From assembly GCA_038900335.1 (NCBI GenBank), contig JBBMRB010000001.1:310001-374000 (forward strand): a stretch of 64,000 bases of DNA, written 5' to 3'. This document shows, piece after piece, positions 26,159-35,887 of this stretch. This DNA comes from Rs1 sp038900335 (lineage in GTDB: Bacteria; Pseudomonadota; Gammaproteobacteria; Pseudomonadales; Balneatricaceae). The notes under the pieces were generated by a model. It was not told where the DNA came from and made no database searches. It saw only the letters and a list, made by a program, of their open reading frames with translations. The translations under genes were made by a program, and so were the position numbers. How positions within the stretch are numbered: position 1 is the first letter of the stretch; every line of letters starts with the position of its first letter.

Positions 26159-26734
26159 TTATTTTGCATCAGCGCGGCTAATAAATTTTCGCTCTTCTAC
26201 GTTCACTCTGATTCTCTCACCGCTGGCGATATATTCAGGTACTTGTACGACAAGCCCTGTCGTCAGGGTCGCAGGTTTGGTTCGCGCCGATGCAGAGGCA
26301 CCTTTTATTGATGGATCTGTCTCAGCTATTTCTAACTCAATAATGCCTGGCAAATCTAACCCAACAGGGTTGCCATCCACAATCACCACGTACAAACCAT
26401 CAGTTTCTTCATTGATAAACAGTAACTCTTCAGCTATCGCCTCTTTACGCAGTGGATAAGGCGTATAATCTTCTTTGTCTAGAAAGACGTATTCATCGCC
26501 ATCAACATATGAAAACACAACTTGCTTACGAATCAGATCGGCAAGGTTTAGCATCTCAGAATCTTTAAACGATTCATCTACTTTGCCACCGCTGACGATA
26601 TCGTACATACGCATTCTATAAATACTGCCGCCGGTACGCCCCTGTGGCACAGAGCGCTCGATATCCCTAACGATGTAGGTTTTTCCATTGTAATCTAAAG
26701 CGGTGTTCTTTTTAATTTCGCTAGCCTTTGGCAT
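26159..26734 (-). CDS. efpL: elongation factor P-like protein EfpL (YeiP)
   Basis: This 191-residue translation factor has three beta-barrel domains: a KOW-like N domain (1-65), an OB domain (about 70-130; VDGDEYVFLDKEDYTPYPL) and a C domain (KGASASARTKPATLTTGL, VPEYIASGERIRV). The N-domain tip reads SVPQGRTGG, placing R33 where EF-P has its modified lysine, the mark of the YeiP/EfpL branch. It eases ribosome stalling, partly overlapping with EF-P. No modification enzyme is adjacent or expected. Confidence 0.93.
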   Translation of the reverse strand: MPKASEIKKNTALDYNGKTYIVRDIERSVPQGRTGGSIYRMRMYDIVSGGKVDESFKDSEMLNLADLIRKQVVFSYVDGDEYVFLDKEDYTPYPLRKEAIAEELLFINEETDGLYVVIVDGNPVGLDLPGIIELEIAETDPSIKGASASARTKPATLTTGLVVQVPEYIASGERIRVNVEERKFISRADAK

Positions 26735-26831
26735 AACTTTTTTCTCAGTAAAGTGAAGGTATTAATAAGATGAGTATCTATTATGAGCCCATCAAAGTAC
26801 ATAGCAGCTGCTTGTATTGCTATAAATTTTA

Positions 26832-27596
26832 TCAAAGCACATGTTGTAGAAAGTCGTAAGTTCTATCCCACTGCGGGTTCACCAGTACTTGCTCTGGCGG
26901 CCCTACTTCAACGATTTCACCATCGGCCATAAAAACCACACGATCAGCGACTTGCCTGGCAAATTGCATTTCGTGAGTAACACAAACCATGGTCATACCA
27001 GTGCTCGCTAAACCTATCATGACATCTAATACCTCCTTAACCATTTCAGGGTCTAAGGCTGAGGTTGGCTCATCAAACAGCATTATCTTAGGCTCCATTG
27101 CTAGTGACCTAGCAATAGCTACACGCTGCTGCTGCCCACCAGAGAGCTGGCTTGGGTAACGTGTCGATAACTCGGCGATACCGACTCTATCAAGTAAAGT
27201 CATCACTTTTTGGTTGGCATCAACTTCTGACATTTTACGTAAGTGCGTTAAACCTAATGAGCAGTTTTCAAGCACTGTTAAATGAGGAAACAAGTTAAAG
27301 CTCTGAAACACCATACCCATCGTTTGATGGATTAATTTTTTACTCTTATTATCTTGTAACAGCGGCTCACCAAAGAGCGATACATCACCTTCTTGGTATT
27401 CTTCAAGCTGGTTCAAAGAGCGTATTAATGTCGATTTACCAGAACCGGAGGGTCCACAGATCACCATAATCTGGTTCTCTATGATATCCAGTGATATATC
27501 CTTTAAAACATGGTGATCAGAGTACCATTTATTGAGGTTTCCAATTTTAATGGCGACATTATTTTCTACACAGCTATTAGCTGATGGCATAGTCAT
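26832..27596 (-). CDS. aapP: general L-amino acid ABC transporter ATPase
   Basis: This 254-residue ATPase has Walker A GPSGSGKST, Q-loop FQSFNLF, signature LSGGQQQR, Walker B IMLFDEPTSALDPE and switch CVTHEM. It is the fourth gene of an aapJQMP-type operon, and its start overlaps the aapM stop. It powers import of glutamate, glutamine, aspartate and other L-amino acids in the family. Confidence 0.92.
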   Translation of the reverse strand: MTMPSANSCVENNVAIKIGNLNKWYSDHHVLKDISLDIIENQIMVICGPSGSGKSTLIRSLNQLEEYQEGDVSLFGEPLLQDNKSKKLIHQTMGMVFQSFNLFPHLTVLENCSLGLTHLRKMSEVDANQKVMTLLDRVGIAELSTRYPSQLSGGQQQRVAIARSLAMEPKIMLFDEPTSALDPEMVKEVLDVMIGLASTGMTMVCVTHEMQFARQVADRVVFMADGEIVEVGPPEQVLVNPQWDRTYDFLQHVL

Positions 27597-28954
27597 TAGT
27601 GATCCACCTTTAAGCGTTTTTCAAGATTTAAACTGTATTGAGACATGCTATAGCACAATATAAAGAACAGTACAGAAATCATTACCAAGGGCTCAGTATG
27701 TAATCCTATCCAGTCTTTATCATTGGCGATATTTCTGGCCATCAACATAATATCAAACAAACCAATGATCGAAACCAAGGTAGTATCTTTCAGCAAACTA
27801 ATAAATGATGTCATGATATTAGGGATCATCATCTTCAGTGCCTGCGGTAATATCACCAACATCATGGTATGCATATAACCTAAGCCAAGCGTCGCTGCCG
27901 CTTCAAATTGGCCTTGTGGTATGGCCTGTAAACCACCACGTATATTCTCTGCCATATAGGCACCTGCAAAAATACAGACCGCCACTAATACTTGCGTCAG
28001 CTTGTTAAATTCCATATCGGCAGGCAAGAAGATAGGCAATAGAGTAACCGCCATAAACAATACCGTAATTAAAGGCACTGAGCGCACTAATTCAATGACA
28101 GATAGCGAAATCCAATGCACTACGGGCATTTGGGAGCGACGGCCAAGTGCCAGCACAATACCGACAGGGATCGCCATAGAAATAGCAAAACCTGCAATAA
28201 TCAATGTTAAAAACACCCCGCCCCAGCGATCAATATCAACAGGTTCTAATGATATAAAACTGATAGCCACAGCGAATACAAGCGCTAAAGGTAGCCAGAC
28301 AGCCAAGCAGCTTAGCAATTGAATGCGATGCTTAAATAAGCGTGAGAACAGAGGCACAAACAGCTCATTTAGACCTTTGTGGCCTAGTGCTGACAACAGC
28401 CAATTTGCATATATCATCGCTAAAAATGCTAGCGCTAAACACGTCATAGCACCATGAAAAAGCCCTAGCTGTGCGCCAAATTGACCACCTAAAAACAGAT
28501 AGCCTGCAATAAATGGATACAGGGCAATCAAGGTCAGTAAGATAAAGTTGCGCATTGCGATACGCTTAGAAAACAACGGTAGTAGCCAAACCAGTGCCAA
28601 TAGCACACCAACATTGACTCGCCATTGCTCATCGATTGGAAAGCGTCCATAAATCAAACCATTAAACCAGCTTAACACACCTGCCCAACAGGCGCCGTCA
28701 GGGCTTATTGCTAAACATTGACGACGGTTATCTGCTGTAAACACCGCGTTAAAAACGGCCCAATCAAGCACATGCCTGATAAAGTAGTACAACACAACAG
28801 CAACACATATCGTCAATAAACTATTGGCTATATTATTAAAACAACGGTGCTTTATGGTAGCGATAATACCTTTGTTAGTATTTAAAGGCGCCCTGGCTGG
28901 CGTGGGTTTGAACTGTTTTAACGCGGGCTTGTTACTTAAATTAGAATCATCCAT
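27596..28954 (-). CDS. aapM: general L-amino acid ABC transporter permease AapM
   Basis: This 452-residue membrane protein is longer than ordinary HisM permeases because of extra N-terminal helices (about 40-215), as is normal for AapM/BztC. The conserved permease core is at the C-terminus, with VIELVRSVPLITVLFMAV and the EAA loop GQFEAAATLGLGYMHTMMLV. It starts immediately after the aapQ stop. It forms a heterodimer with AapQ. Confidence 0.92.
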   Translation of the reverse strand: MDDSNLSNKPALKQFKPTPARAPLNTNKGIIATIKHRCFNNIANSLLTICVAVVLYYFIRHVLDWAVFNAVFTADNRRQCLAISPDGACWAGVLSWFNGLIYGRFPIDEQWRVNVGVLLALVWLLPLFSKRIAMRNFILLTLIALYPFIAGYLFLGGQFGAQLGLFHGAMTCLALAFLAMIYANWLLSALGHKGLNELFVPLFSRLFKHRIQLLSCLAVWLPLALVFAVAISFISLEPVDIDRWGGVFLTLIIAGFAISMAIPVGIVLALGRRSQMPVVHWISLSVIELVRSVPLITVLFMAVTLLPIFLPADMEFNKLTQVLVAVCIFAGAYMAENIRGGLQAIPQGQFEAAATLGLGYMHTMMLVILPQALKMMIPNIMTSFISLLKDTTLVSIIGLFDIMLMARNIANDKDWIGLHTEPLVMISVLFFILCYSMSQYSLNLEKRLKVDH

Positions 28955-30142
28955 TTAACGCACCTTATCTTGTATGCTTTCGTTATATTTATTAAGTAAG
29001 TATGAGATCAACAAACTAATAAAAATGTAAAAGCCCATTACCATAAATATAATTTCTATTGCCCTGCCGGTTTGGTTCATCGACGTCTGCATAAACACAG
29101 AAACCAGCTCAGGAAAACCGATAGCGACAGCTAATGATGAATCTTTGGTAGCCGCCAACCATGAGTTGGTCATCGGCGGGATGATTGAGCGAACGGCTTG
29201 AGGTATTAAAATCAAACGCAATGATTGAAAGCGAGAAAAACCAATAGTAAAGGCCGCTTCATGTTGCCCTCTATCGATGGATTGCATACCAGCACGCACA
29301 GTTTCAGCTATAGCTGCTGAGCGGTACACAGTCATTGCCACAAAGGCAGCGCCAAAGGATGCGGGTAAAAAAGCACCATCAACGTAGTTAAAACCTTTTA
29401 AAGTCGGGATAGATAACGTCATTGAATCGGCAAAAAACCACACACACCAGCAACTTGTAATAGCTAATAATGCCAAACCAATATAAAAACCTGTTGGTCG
29501 CGAACCGGTCAATCGCAAATAAGGTTTAGACCAATAAAACAGTGCATAAAGGCTGATAACTAGCGCACCTAAGATGGCAAAGATAGCGCCCCAAGACATC
29601 GTGCTCTCAGTCGATATCACATACAAACCGCGGTTATTAAGGAACAGCCACTGACCTATATGAAAACTTTTTCTTGGTGCTGGCAAGGTCGAGAAAACAA
29701 CCGTGAACCAAAATATGATTTGGATTAACAAAGGGACGTTACGTACCACTTCAACATACCAACGCGCCATTTGTGACACTAATGGATTGTTAGATAATCT
29801 TAAAATTCCGACGACAGTACCGATAATAGTACCGACAAAAATAACGCAAAAAGACAGTACCAGTGTATTTATAATACCGACCAAAAACACACGCCAGTAA
29901 GTCATACCGGGGTCATAGGGTATTAAGCTCCAGCTAATATCAAACCCAGCTGTTACTTGTAAAAAATCAAAACCGAAGGACATGCCAAGTCTATTTAAAT
30001 TATCACTGGCATTAGCAAACAAGAACCACAAACCAAACAATACAGCAGCTAATACGACGACTTGTAAAATCACAGCACGGTTGGCGCTGTTATTAAGAAA
30101 GCTGGTGTTTGTTGATGATTTGGATACAGAGGGTTGTATCAT
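28955..30142 (-). CDS. aapQ: general L-amino acid ABC transporter permease AapQ
   Basis: This 395-residue permease has an N-terminal helix, a long periplasmic insertion and the conserved core with VVRNVPLLIQIIFWF and the EAA loop GQHEAAFTIGFSRFQSLRLI. It belongs to the AapQ/BztB branch. It lies 69 bp after the binding-protein gene, consistent with a moderate intercistronic gap in the operon. Confidence 0.92.
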   Translation of the reverse strand: MIQPSVSKSSTNTSFLNNSANRAVILQVVVLAAVLFGLWFLFANASDNLNRLGMSFGFDFLQVTAGFDISWSLIPYDPGMTYWRVFLVGIINTLVLSFCVIFVGTIIGTVVGILRLSNNPLVSQMARWYVEVVRNVPLLIQIIFWFTVVFSTLPAPRKSFHIGQWLFLNNRGLYVISTESTMSWGAIFAILGALVISLYALFYWSKPYLRLTGSRPTGFYIGLALLAITSCWCVWFFADSMTLSIPTLKGFNYVDGAFLPASFGAAFVAMTVYRSAAIAETVRAGMQSIDRGQHEAAFTIGFSRFQSLRLILIPQAVRSIIPPMTNSWLAATKDSSLAVAIGFPELVSVFMQTSMNQTGRAIEIIFMVMGFYIFISLLISYLLNKYNESIQDKVR

Positions 30143-30211
30143 ATCTATGTACCGAACGAAGAAAAAAGTAAAACAGAGGTAGCTTGTGTTATCAAGCCAC
30201 CTCTAAAATGA

Positions 30212-31243
30212 TTAACGGAACGATTTAGCGTACATTAAGCCGCCATTAATCCATAGCTCATTAAGTGTACCTTTACGATCAAGACCTAACACACTATCAG
30301 TACCGACGTTGCGCTCATAGACTTCACCGTAGTTACCTACGTTCTTAATTACATTATAAGCCCACTCTTTAGGTAGACCTAAACCGCTGTTTAAATCGCC
30401 TTCCGTACCTAGCAACCTTTTAACAACGGGGCTTTGACTTTCAGCCAGCATTTTATCAACGTTTTTAGAGTTCACACCAAACTCTTCAGCTGCAACCATT
30501 GCTGCGAACGTCCATTTTACGACATTAGCCCATTCGCTATCGTTTTGTCTAACAGCGAAAGACAATGCTTCTTTAGAAATAGTCTCAGGTAAAATGATGT
30601 AATCACTTGGTACAGCAGCAGCTGAGCGCTGTGAAGCTAAGCCAGATTTGTCATTTGTTAGCGCATCACAGTTGTTATTGAAAAACGCAGTATTTCGAAC
30701 AGATGAGTCATCAAAAACAACGGTTTTAATATCAAGGTTATGAGTACGGCTATAATCGGCAATGTTTAGCTCACTAGAGGTACCAGTAAGTACACAAACA
30801 GTTGCACCGGCTAGCTCTTTAATTGAAGTAACTCCTAGATCTTTACGCACCATGAAACCTTGGCCATCATAAAAATAAGTATCTAAGAAATCTAGACCCT
30901 GCGCTGCATCACGAGAAAGTGTCCACGTCATACCTTTTGATAAGATATCGCCTTTACCACTTTTAATTGATGTAAAGCTTTGCGCCCACTGTACCGGCAC
31001 AAATTTAACTTTAGAGGCATCGCCAAATACTGCAGATGCAACACCACGACAAAGATCGATGTCCATTCCCTGCCATTCGCCTGCTTTATTTAAACTATAA
31101 AAACCCGGGAATGCGTTACCAATAACACAGTTAACATAACCACGCTCTTTTACTGATTCAAGCGTTGATTTAGTTTGTTCAGCATAACTATTTACCGCTA
31201 ACAAAGTTGTAGCCGCCATTAGCGTCATAGTGATTTTTTTCAT
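30212..31243 (-). CDS. aapJ: general L-amino acid binding protein AapJ
   Basis: This 343-residue periplasmic binding protein begins with a signal peptide (about 1-21, ending NSYA) and the family-3 fold: VKERGYVNCVIGNAFPGFYS, WQGMDIDLCRGVASAVFGD, and a C-terminal extension typical of AapJ (NVGNYGEVYERNVG near 310). The length matches AapJ rather than the 250-residue glutamine-binding proteins. It is first in the operon; its promoter should lie in 31244-31458, where a GATACC/GGTATC dyad (31282-31308) is visible. Confidence 0.93.
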   Translation of the reverse strand: MKKITMTLMAATTLLAVNSYAEQTKSTLESVKERGYVNCVIGNAFPGFYSLNKAGEWQGMDIDLCRGVASAVFGDASKVKFVPVQWAQSFTSIKSGKGDILSKGMTWTLSRDAAQGLDFLDTYFYDGQGFMVRKDLGVTSIKELAGATVCVLTGTSSELNIADYSRTHNLDIKTVVFDDSSVRNTAFFNNNCDALTNDKSGLASQRSAAAVPSDYIILPETISKEALSFAVRQNDSEWANVVKWTFAAMVAAEEFGVNSKNVDKMLAESQSPVVKRLLGTEGDLNSGLGLPKEWAYNVIKNVGNYGEVYERNVGTDSVLGLDRKGTLNELWINGGLMYAKSFR

Positions 31244-31458
31244 TTTCAGCTCCTTTAATTTGCTGTTTATTCCATAGTAACGATACCGCTTTTGATCTTT
31301 AGGGTATCAATATTGCAACATCACTTTAATGTATTTATATTTTTATGGTGTAGGTAAAACGATAACAAATGAGATGTTATGAGGATATTCCAAAACATTA
31401 TACTAAAATCTTAGGCAAAAGAGTCAAAGAAAATCAATATTATTGTACATATGAATAA

Positions 31459-32151
31459 TTAATATATATTAAATGAAATAATTTCCTGATCTGTTAAATA
31501 GCGCCAGCTGCCTATTTCAACATCGAGCTTGATATTACCGATACTTTCACGGTGCAAACTAACCACCCTATTGCCAACAGCTGCAAACATCCTTTTAACT
31601 TGATGAAACTTACCTTGTGTAATCGTTAATAGTACTTCTTTATTAGTCATTATTTGCAAGCTTGCTGGCAATGTTAATTGCTGCTCACCTTGTAACAACA
31701 GTCCCTGTGTAAATTTTACAGCGACGTCAGCTGTTATATCCCGAGATAAACCGACACGATAAGTTTTAGGGCAAGCTTTAGCTGGCAAGGTAATATTGTA
31801 TGACCAACGGCCATCATCTGTGATCAATACTAAACCTGTAGTATCTGCATCTAAACGCCCTGCTATATGTAACTCACTCACATTTTCAATTGTTAAGTGA
31901 TTCAATAATGATGGGTATACATCATCAACATTTGAGCAAATAGTGCCTGCAGGTTTGTGCATCATAATATAGCGAAAATCACGAGGCACAAGCACAGCAC
32001 CCGCCAACTCTACTGTATTATTGTGATGCACTTGAGCTGCTTGATTTTCAGTTATTAGGCCATTTATAGCGACATCGCCAGCTTTAATGCACTCTATCGC
32101 CGCGCTTTTAGTTAGCTGAGTACTTTTACAAATAAACTTATCAAGGCGCAT
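31459..32151 (-). CDS. rsuA: 16S rRNA pseudouridine 516 synthase RsuA
   Basis: This 230-residue enzyme has an N-terminal S4 RNA-binding domain (1-60; MRLDKFICKSTQLTKSAA) and a catalytic domain with AGRLDADTTGLVL (catalytic Asp) and the QGKFHQVKRMFAAVGN block of RsuA. The ATG at 32151 is chosen because the S4 domain begins there; an in-frame ATG 12 bases upstream and a longer start that would touch the lipoprotein gene add nothing conserved. It modifies helix 18 of the small subunit during assembly. Confidence 0.9.
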   Translation of the reverse strand: MRLDKFICKSTQLTKSAAIECIKAGDVAINGLITENQAAQVHHNNTVELAGAVLVPRDFRYIMMHKPAGTICSNVDDVYPSLLNHLTIENVSELHIAGRLDADTTGLVLITDDGRWSYNITLPAKACPKTYRVGLSRDITADVAVKFTQGLLLQGEQQLTLPASLQIMTNKEVLLTITQGKFHQVKRMFAAVGNRVVSLHRESIGNIKLDVEIGSWRYLTDQEIISFNIY

Positions 32152-32189
32152 AACAACCAACATTTGATAAATTGAAAAAATATCTATAG

Positions 32190-32498
32190 TCAAAAAACAT
32201 TAATGTTTTGTTCATTGTATTGTTCGCCCCACTTAACAACTTTGTCTTCACGGAACGTGACTTTATATGTTCTAGGCCATGCAGAAACAGCATGCTTCAT
32301 CTTTTTATAAATAAAATACTCCTCACCTTTGTCACCATCAGCAGCTCTTGAAGTAGGAGTTCCTAATACTTCAATAATTTTCGCTTTAGTCATGCCTAAT
32401 TCTAATTCATTAAATTGAGAAGCAGTACCATATATAGCAGCCTGGCATCCTGTTAGAACAAACAAAGCAAACATAGAAAATATAATCTTTTTAAACAT
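32190..32498 (-). CDS. small BamE/SmpA-like outer-membrane lipoprotein
   Basis: The 102-residue precursor has a lipoprotein signal peptide with lipobox VLTGC (Cys18). The mature part has LELGMTKAKIIEVLGTPTSR, a helix-turn motif shared by SmpA/BamE-type small lipoproteins, followed by short beta strands. It is too short and divergent to call BamE itself. It lies just upstream of rsuA on the same strand; no functional link is evident. Confidence 0.75.
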   Translation of the reverse strand: MFKKIIFSMFALFVLTGCQAAIYGTASQFNELELGMTKAKIIEVLGTPTSRAADGDKGEEYFIYKKMKHAVSAWPRTYKVTFREDKVVKWGEQYNEQNINVF

Positions 32499-32787
32499 GA
32501 ACTTGACCCTTATATTTATTATTGACTGTTTTTACTGATATCATTTTCATCACTATAACAATCTTCTCTTATTATCAGTATTTATCTTTTACTAATAATG
32601 TGATTTTAAAGAGGTTCTACTAAGTCATCAACTTCAAACAATAATAACGTTAGAACCAATAGTAAATTAAACACCCCCTTAACATCCCTTTATCCCCAGT
32701 CAGCGATGGCTTTCACTGTGACTTCAAGCTAAAATGGCTATCTTTTTATCCTACTGTTTAACTCAAGAATTAGGTGTTACCCGTTAT

Positions 32788-35085
32788 ATGAGCACAGCTA
32801 CGCAAAAGATTGAACTATTAGCGCCAGGTGGCGATGTCGAAGCAATAAAAGCAGCCATTGTTGCCGGTGCCAATGCGGTATACTGCGGCCTTGAAACTTT
32901 CAATGCTCGCAACCGTGCCTCCAATATATCTTTTGATGAGCTCACCGGTATTTTGCGTCTAGCTCATAAGTACAACTGTGAAGTGTTTTTAACATTAAAC
33001 GTGGTGATTCTAGAGCAAGAAATGGCGGGCTTGTTTAAACTGTTAAACAAGTTAGTTAATAGCCGTATTGATGGCATCATCGTACAAGATTTAGCGTTAT
33101 TTAATCTCGTTAAAAAGCATTTCCCAACACTTGATATTCACGCATCTACCCAGCTTACAACTCACAATCCAGGCCAAGTATTGTTCTTAAAACAAGCAGG
33201 TGCCTCGCGTATTAACTTATCGCGTGAGCTAAATTTGCCTGAGATTAAGTCCTTAACTGCCCTGGCTCATGAAAACAACGTACTGACAGAAGTGTTCGTA
33301 CACGGCTCATTGTGTATCGCGTTTTCTGGTCAATGTTATTCAAGCTCAGTCAGTGTGGGTAACTCAGGCAATCGCGGCCGCTGCAGCCAAGCGTGTCGTG
33401 ATGAATACGAGCCCACTAAAACAGGTAATCGATTTCCATTAAATTTAAAAGACAACTCTGCTTATTTTGATCTACCTCAGCTGGTTGAAGCAGGCGTTGA
33501 TTCATTAAAAATTGAAGGTCGTATAAAAGGCGCCCACTACGTATACACGGTGGTTGATAGCTGGCGACAAAATATTAATCAGTTTATTGAAACAGGTAAA
33601 CTGCGTGAAGATGACTCCAACTTACACAAAGTATTTAACCGTGATTTTACCAATTCTTTCTTAACGGGTAACCTAAGCAAGGATATGTTTATTGATAATC
33701 CTCGCGATCACAGTGCGATACGCGCAGCACAAAATGCTAACGCTATCTCTGTGGTGCAAGTTCAAGAAGCATCAAAAGAGCTTTACACAGAAAAACAAGC
33801 ACTGGGCGCCACCTTAGAAGATAAAATTAAATACCTGAGTATTGCTAAGCTAAACATTACTATTAAATTTTCGGGCCAGCTAAATCAGCCTTTAATAGTG
33901 ACACTAGTTATTGAGGAAAACACCAAAAACGCCCACCAGGCGATTGTTGTCAAATCTACCTCACAGCTAATTAGCTCTGAAAAAGCACCATTAGATCAAG
34001 CGACATTGAAAAAGCGTTTTAAAATCTTTAATAATGCAGAATATAACATCGAACGCTTTGATTTCAGTGACATGGCAGAAAACCTGAGTATCCCTTTTAA
34101 AGAACTGACGGTGATAAGAAACCAAGTGGCTTATCATCTAAACGATGACAACGAAGTTATTGCACCTGTTGATTTACCTAAGTTAGTGTCCCACCCTAAG
34201 CTGGATAATAATAAAGCGGGCAACAAACCAACTCTCTCTATTTTAATCAGTGACCCTAAAGATTTTTATCTTGCAGATCAAACAAGTGCAGATGTTTACT
34301 TCAAATTACCTGAGAGCTACAGAAAAGAGTCTCCTAAATACAGCGATATCTTAATCGCCAACCCAAAATTGATTCCCTGGTTCCCCGCTGTGCTGATCGG
34401 CAAAGATTATATTGAAGCGGTAAAAATCCTTGAACAGGTCAAACCTAAAAAAATAGTGAGTAACAATACAGGGATAGCGTATATTGCTAACCAAATGGGT
34501 ATTCAGTGGATAGCTGGACCGTTTTTAAACACCACTAACTCGTATGCATTAATGACGCTAAAAGAAGAGCTTAATTGTGCTGGCGCCTTTATCTCTAATG
34601 AGATAAACAAATTACAAATCAAAAACATCGCCCGCCCTGAAAACTTCAAAATGATTTACAGCATCTATCATCCGATTATGATGATGGTCAGCCGCCAGTG
34701 TTTCTTCCAGCAAACGGTGGGCTGCAAAAAGCCAACAATTGAAGATAACTGCATGCTTTCTTGCACTAAAGCCACCACGATTACCAATGTTAAAGGCGTG
34801 TCATTTGCAGTTGATAAGCAAAGAGGCGGTTACCCTAGCATCTATAACCACGAGCAATTTTTAAACCTTGATATCATTAAAGATCTTGAACATGTATTTG
34901 ATGAGTTCTTTATTGATTTAACTGATATAGGTAGTGGCTCTAAAGAGAAGCTAGACAAACTAGAGTTACTTAGACATTTTGAAGATCTATTAAAAGAAGA
35001 CGACGATACTACTTTGCAAGCGCAAGCACAGCTTAATGAGATGGTTAAAATCAAAACCAATGCGCAATATAGTCAAGGGTTATAA
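32788..35085 (+). CDS. large U32-family (YegQ/RlhA-like) protein
   Basis: This 765-residue protein has an N-terminal U32 TIM barrel: ELLAPGGDVEAIKAAIVAGA, HASTQLTTHN, FVHGSLCIAFSGQCYSSSV and NRGRCSQACRDEY with the clustered cysteines likely to bind iron-sulfur or metal. Its C-terminal half (about 400-765) includes a second Cys group (SRQCFFQQTVGCKKP, CMLSCTK). Characterised bacterial relatives (TrhP, RlhA, UbiU/V) hydroxylate RNA or ubiquinone precursors rather than cleave proteins. The start at 32788 fits homologous N-termini; an ATG at 32734 would add 18 residues. The target is unknown. A GST gene follows 15 bp downstream. Confidence 0.8.
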   Translation: MSTATQKIELLAPGGDVEAIKAAIVAGANAVYCGLETFNARNRASNISFDELTGILRLAHKYNCEVFLTLNVVILEQEMAGLFKLLNKLVNSRIDGIIVQDLALFNLVKKHFPTLDIHASTQLTTHNPGQVLFLKQAGASRINLSRELNLPEIKSLTALAHENNVLTEVFVHGSLCIAFSGQCYSSSVSVGNSGNRGRCSQACRDEYEPTKTGNRFPLNLKDNSAYFDLPQLVEAGVDSLKIEGRIKGAHYVYTVVDSWRQNINQFIETGKLREDDSNLHKVFNRDFTNSFLTGNLSKDMFIDNPRDHSAIRAAQNANAISVVQVQEASKELYTEKQALGATLEDKIKYLSIAKLNITIKFSGQLNQPLIVTLVIEENTKNAHQAIVVKSTSQLISSEKAPLDQATLKKRFKIFNNAEYNIERFDFSDMAENLSIPFKELTVIRNQVAYHLNDDNEVIAPVDLPKLVSHPKLDNNKAGNKPTLSILISDPKDFYLADQTSADVYFKLPESYRKESPKYSDILIANPKLIPWFPAVLIGKDYIEAVKILEQVKPKKIVSNNTGIAYIANQMGIQWIAGPFLNTTNSYALMTLKEELNCAGAFISNEINKLQIKNIARPENFKMIYSIYHPIMMMVSRQCFFQQTVGCKKPTIEDNCMLSCTKATTITNVKGVSFAVDKQRGGYPSIYNHEQFLNLDIIKDLEHVFDEFFIDLTDIGSGSKEKLDKLELLRHFEDLLKEDDDTTLQAQAQLNEMVKIKTNAQYSQGL

Positions 35086-35100
35086 TTAAAAGACAGGGTT

Positions 35101-35775
35101 ATGACTAATAACACGAAGATTACAGACACCATTGATAGCTACCCTGTGTTGTATTCACTACAAAACTGCCCGTATGCCATGCGGGCGCGTTTGGCGCTGT
35201 TATTATCTGAGCAAGTGGTTATTATCCGTGCAATTACACTAAAAAATAAGCCGCAACACATGCTTGAGGTATCACCTAAAGGCACAGTCCCTGTGTTAAT
35301 TTTAGCTGATGGTAGTGTCTTGCAAGAAAGCATTGATATTATGTTGTGGGCACTGAAACAACAGGACCCGCACCAACTATTGTTACAAGATGAAGAGCAA
35401 TACCAGCAGATTATTGAGCTAATTGAGCGCGGTGATAATGAATTCAAACACCCACTTGAGCAATACCGAGCAGCTAAACGCTACCATAAAGATACAGAGC
35501 AATATTGGCGTCAGCAATGTGAAGTGTTTATTGCAGAGCTAGAGCAGCGCTTAGAGGAAACTGGCCATTTTGTTGGCCAGCAATTAAGCCTCGCCGACTA
35601 TGCTTTTATCCCCTTTATGCGCCAGTTTGGCCGTGTCGATAGAAAATGGTTTGCACAAGCTCCCTACCCTAAAGTAAAAGCTTGGCTCACCACGCAATTA
35701 CAAAGCCGGCTATACGCCAAAATGATGACCAAACATGAGCTTTGGCAACACCATGCGCAAAACATTTTTTTATAA
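35101..35775 (+). CDS. glutathione S-transferase family protein
   Basis: This 224-residue protein has an N-terminal thioredoxin-like GST domain (about 13-90; SLQNCPYAMRARLAL, VSPKGTVPVLIL with the cis-Pro, LQESIDIMLW) and a helical C-terminal domain. The CPYA motif suggests a Cys-type (omega/beta-like) GST acting in thiol transfer. It starts 15 bp after the U32 gene and is probably cotranscribed with it. The substrate is unknown. Confidence 0.87.
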   Translation: MTNNTKITDTIDSYPVLYSLQNCPYAMRARLALLLSEQVVIIRAITLKNKPQHMLEVSPKGTVPVLILADGSVLQESIDIMLWALKQQDPHQLLLQDEEQYQQIIELIERGDNEFKHPLEQYRAAKRYHKDTEQYWRQQCEVFIAELEQRLEETGHFVGQQLSLADYAFIPFMRQFGRVDRKWFAQAPYPKVKAWLTTQLQSRLYAKMMTKHELWQHHAQNIFL

Positions 35776-35798
35776 AATCTAGCGGGTTTATTACAAAT

Positions 35799-35849
35799 AA
35801 CAGATACAAAAACAGATACAATTAACAGATACAAAAAACAGATACAAAA
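35799..35849. repeat. four short tandem repeats of ACAGATACAAA
   Basis: Copies of AACAGATACAA begin at 35799, 35811, 35824 and 35837, with a period of 12-13 bases. They lie between the convergent GST and lipoprotein genes and are too short and close-packed to be a CRISPR array. Confidence 0.75.
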
Positions 35850-35887
35850 TAGCAATTTCATATCTGACTATTTAATGCATTACATTT

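Noticed and set aside
35799..35849. Possible CRISPR array.
   Set aside because: Repeats are about 11 bases with one or two bases between them, with no spacers of proper length and no cas genes.
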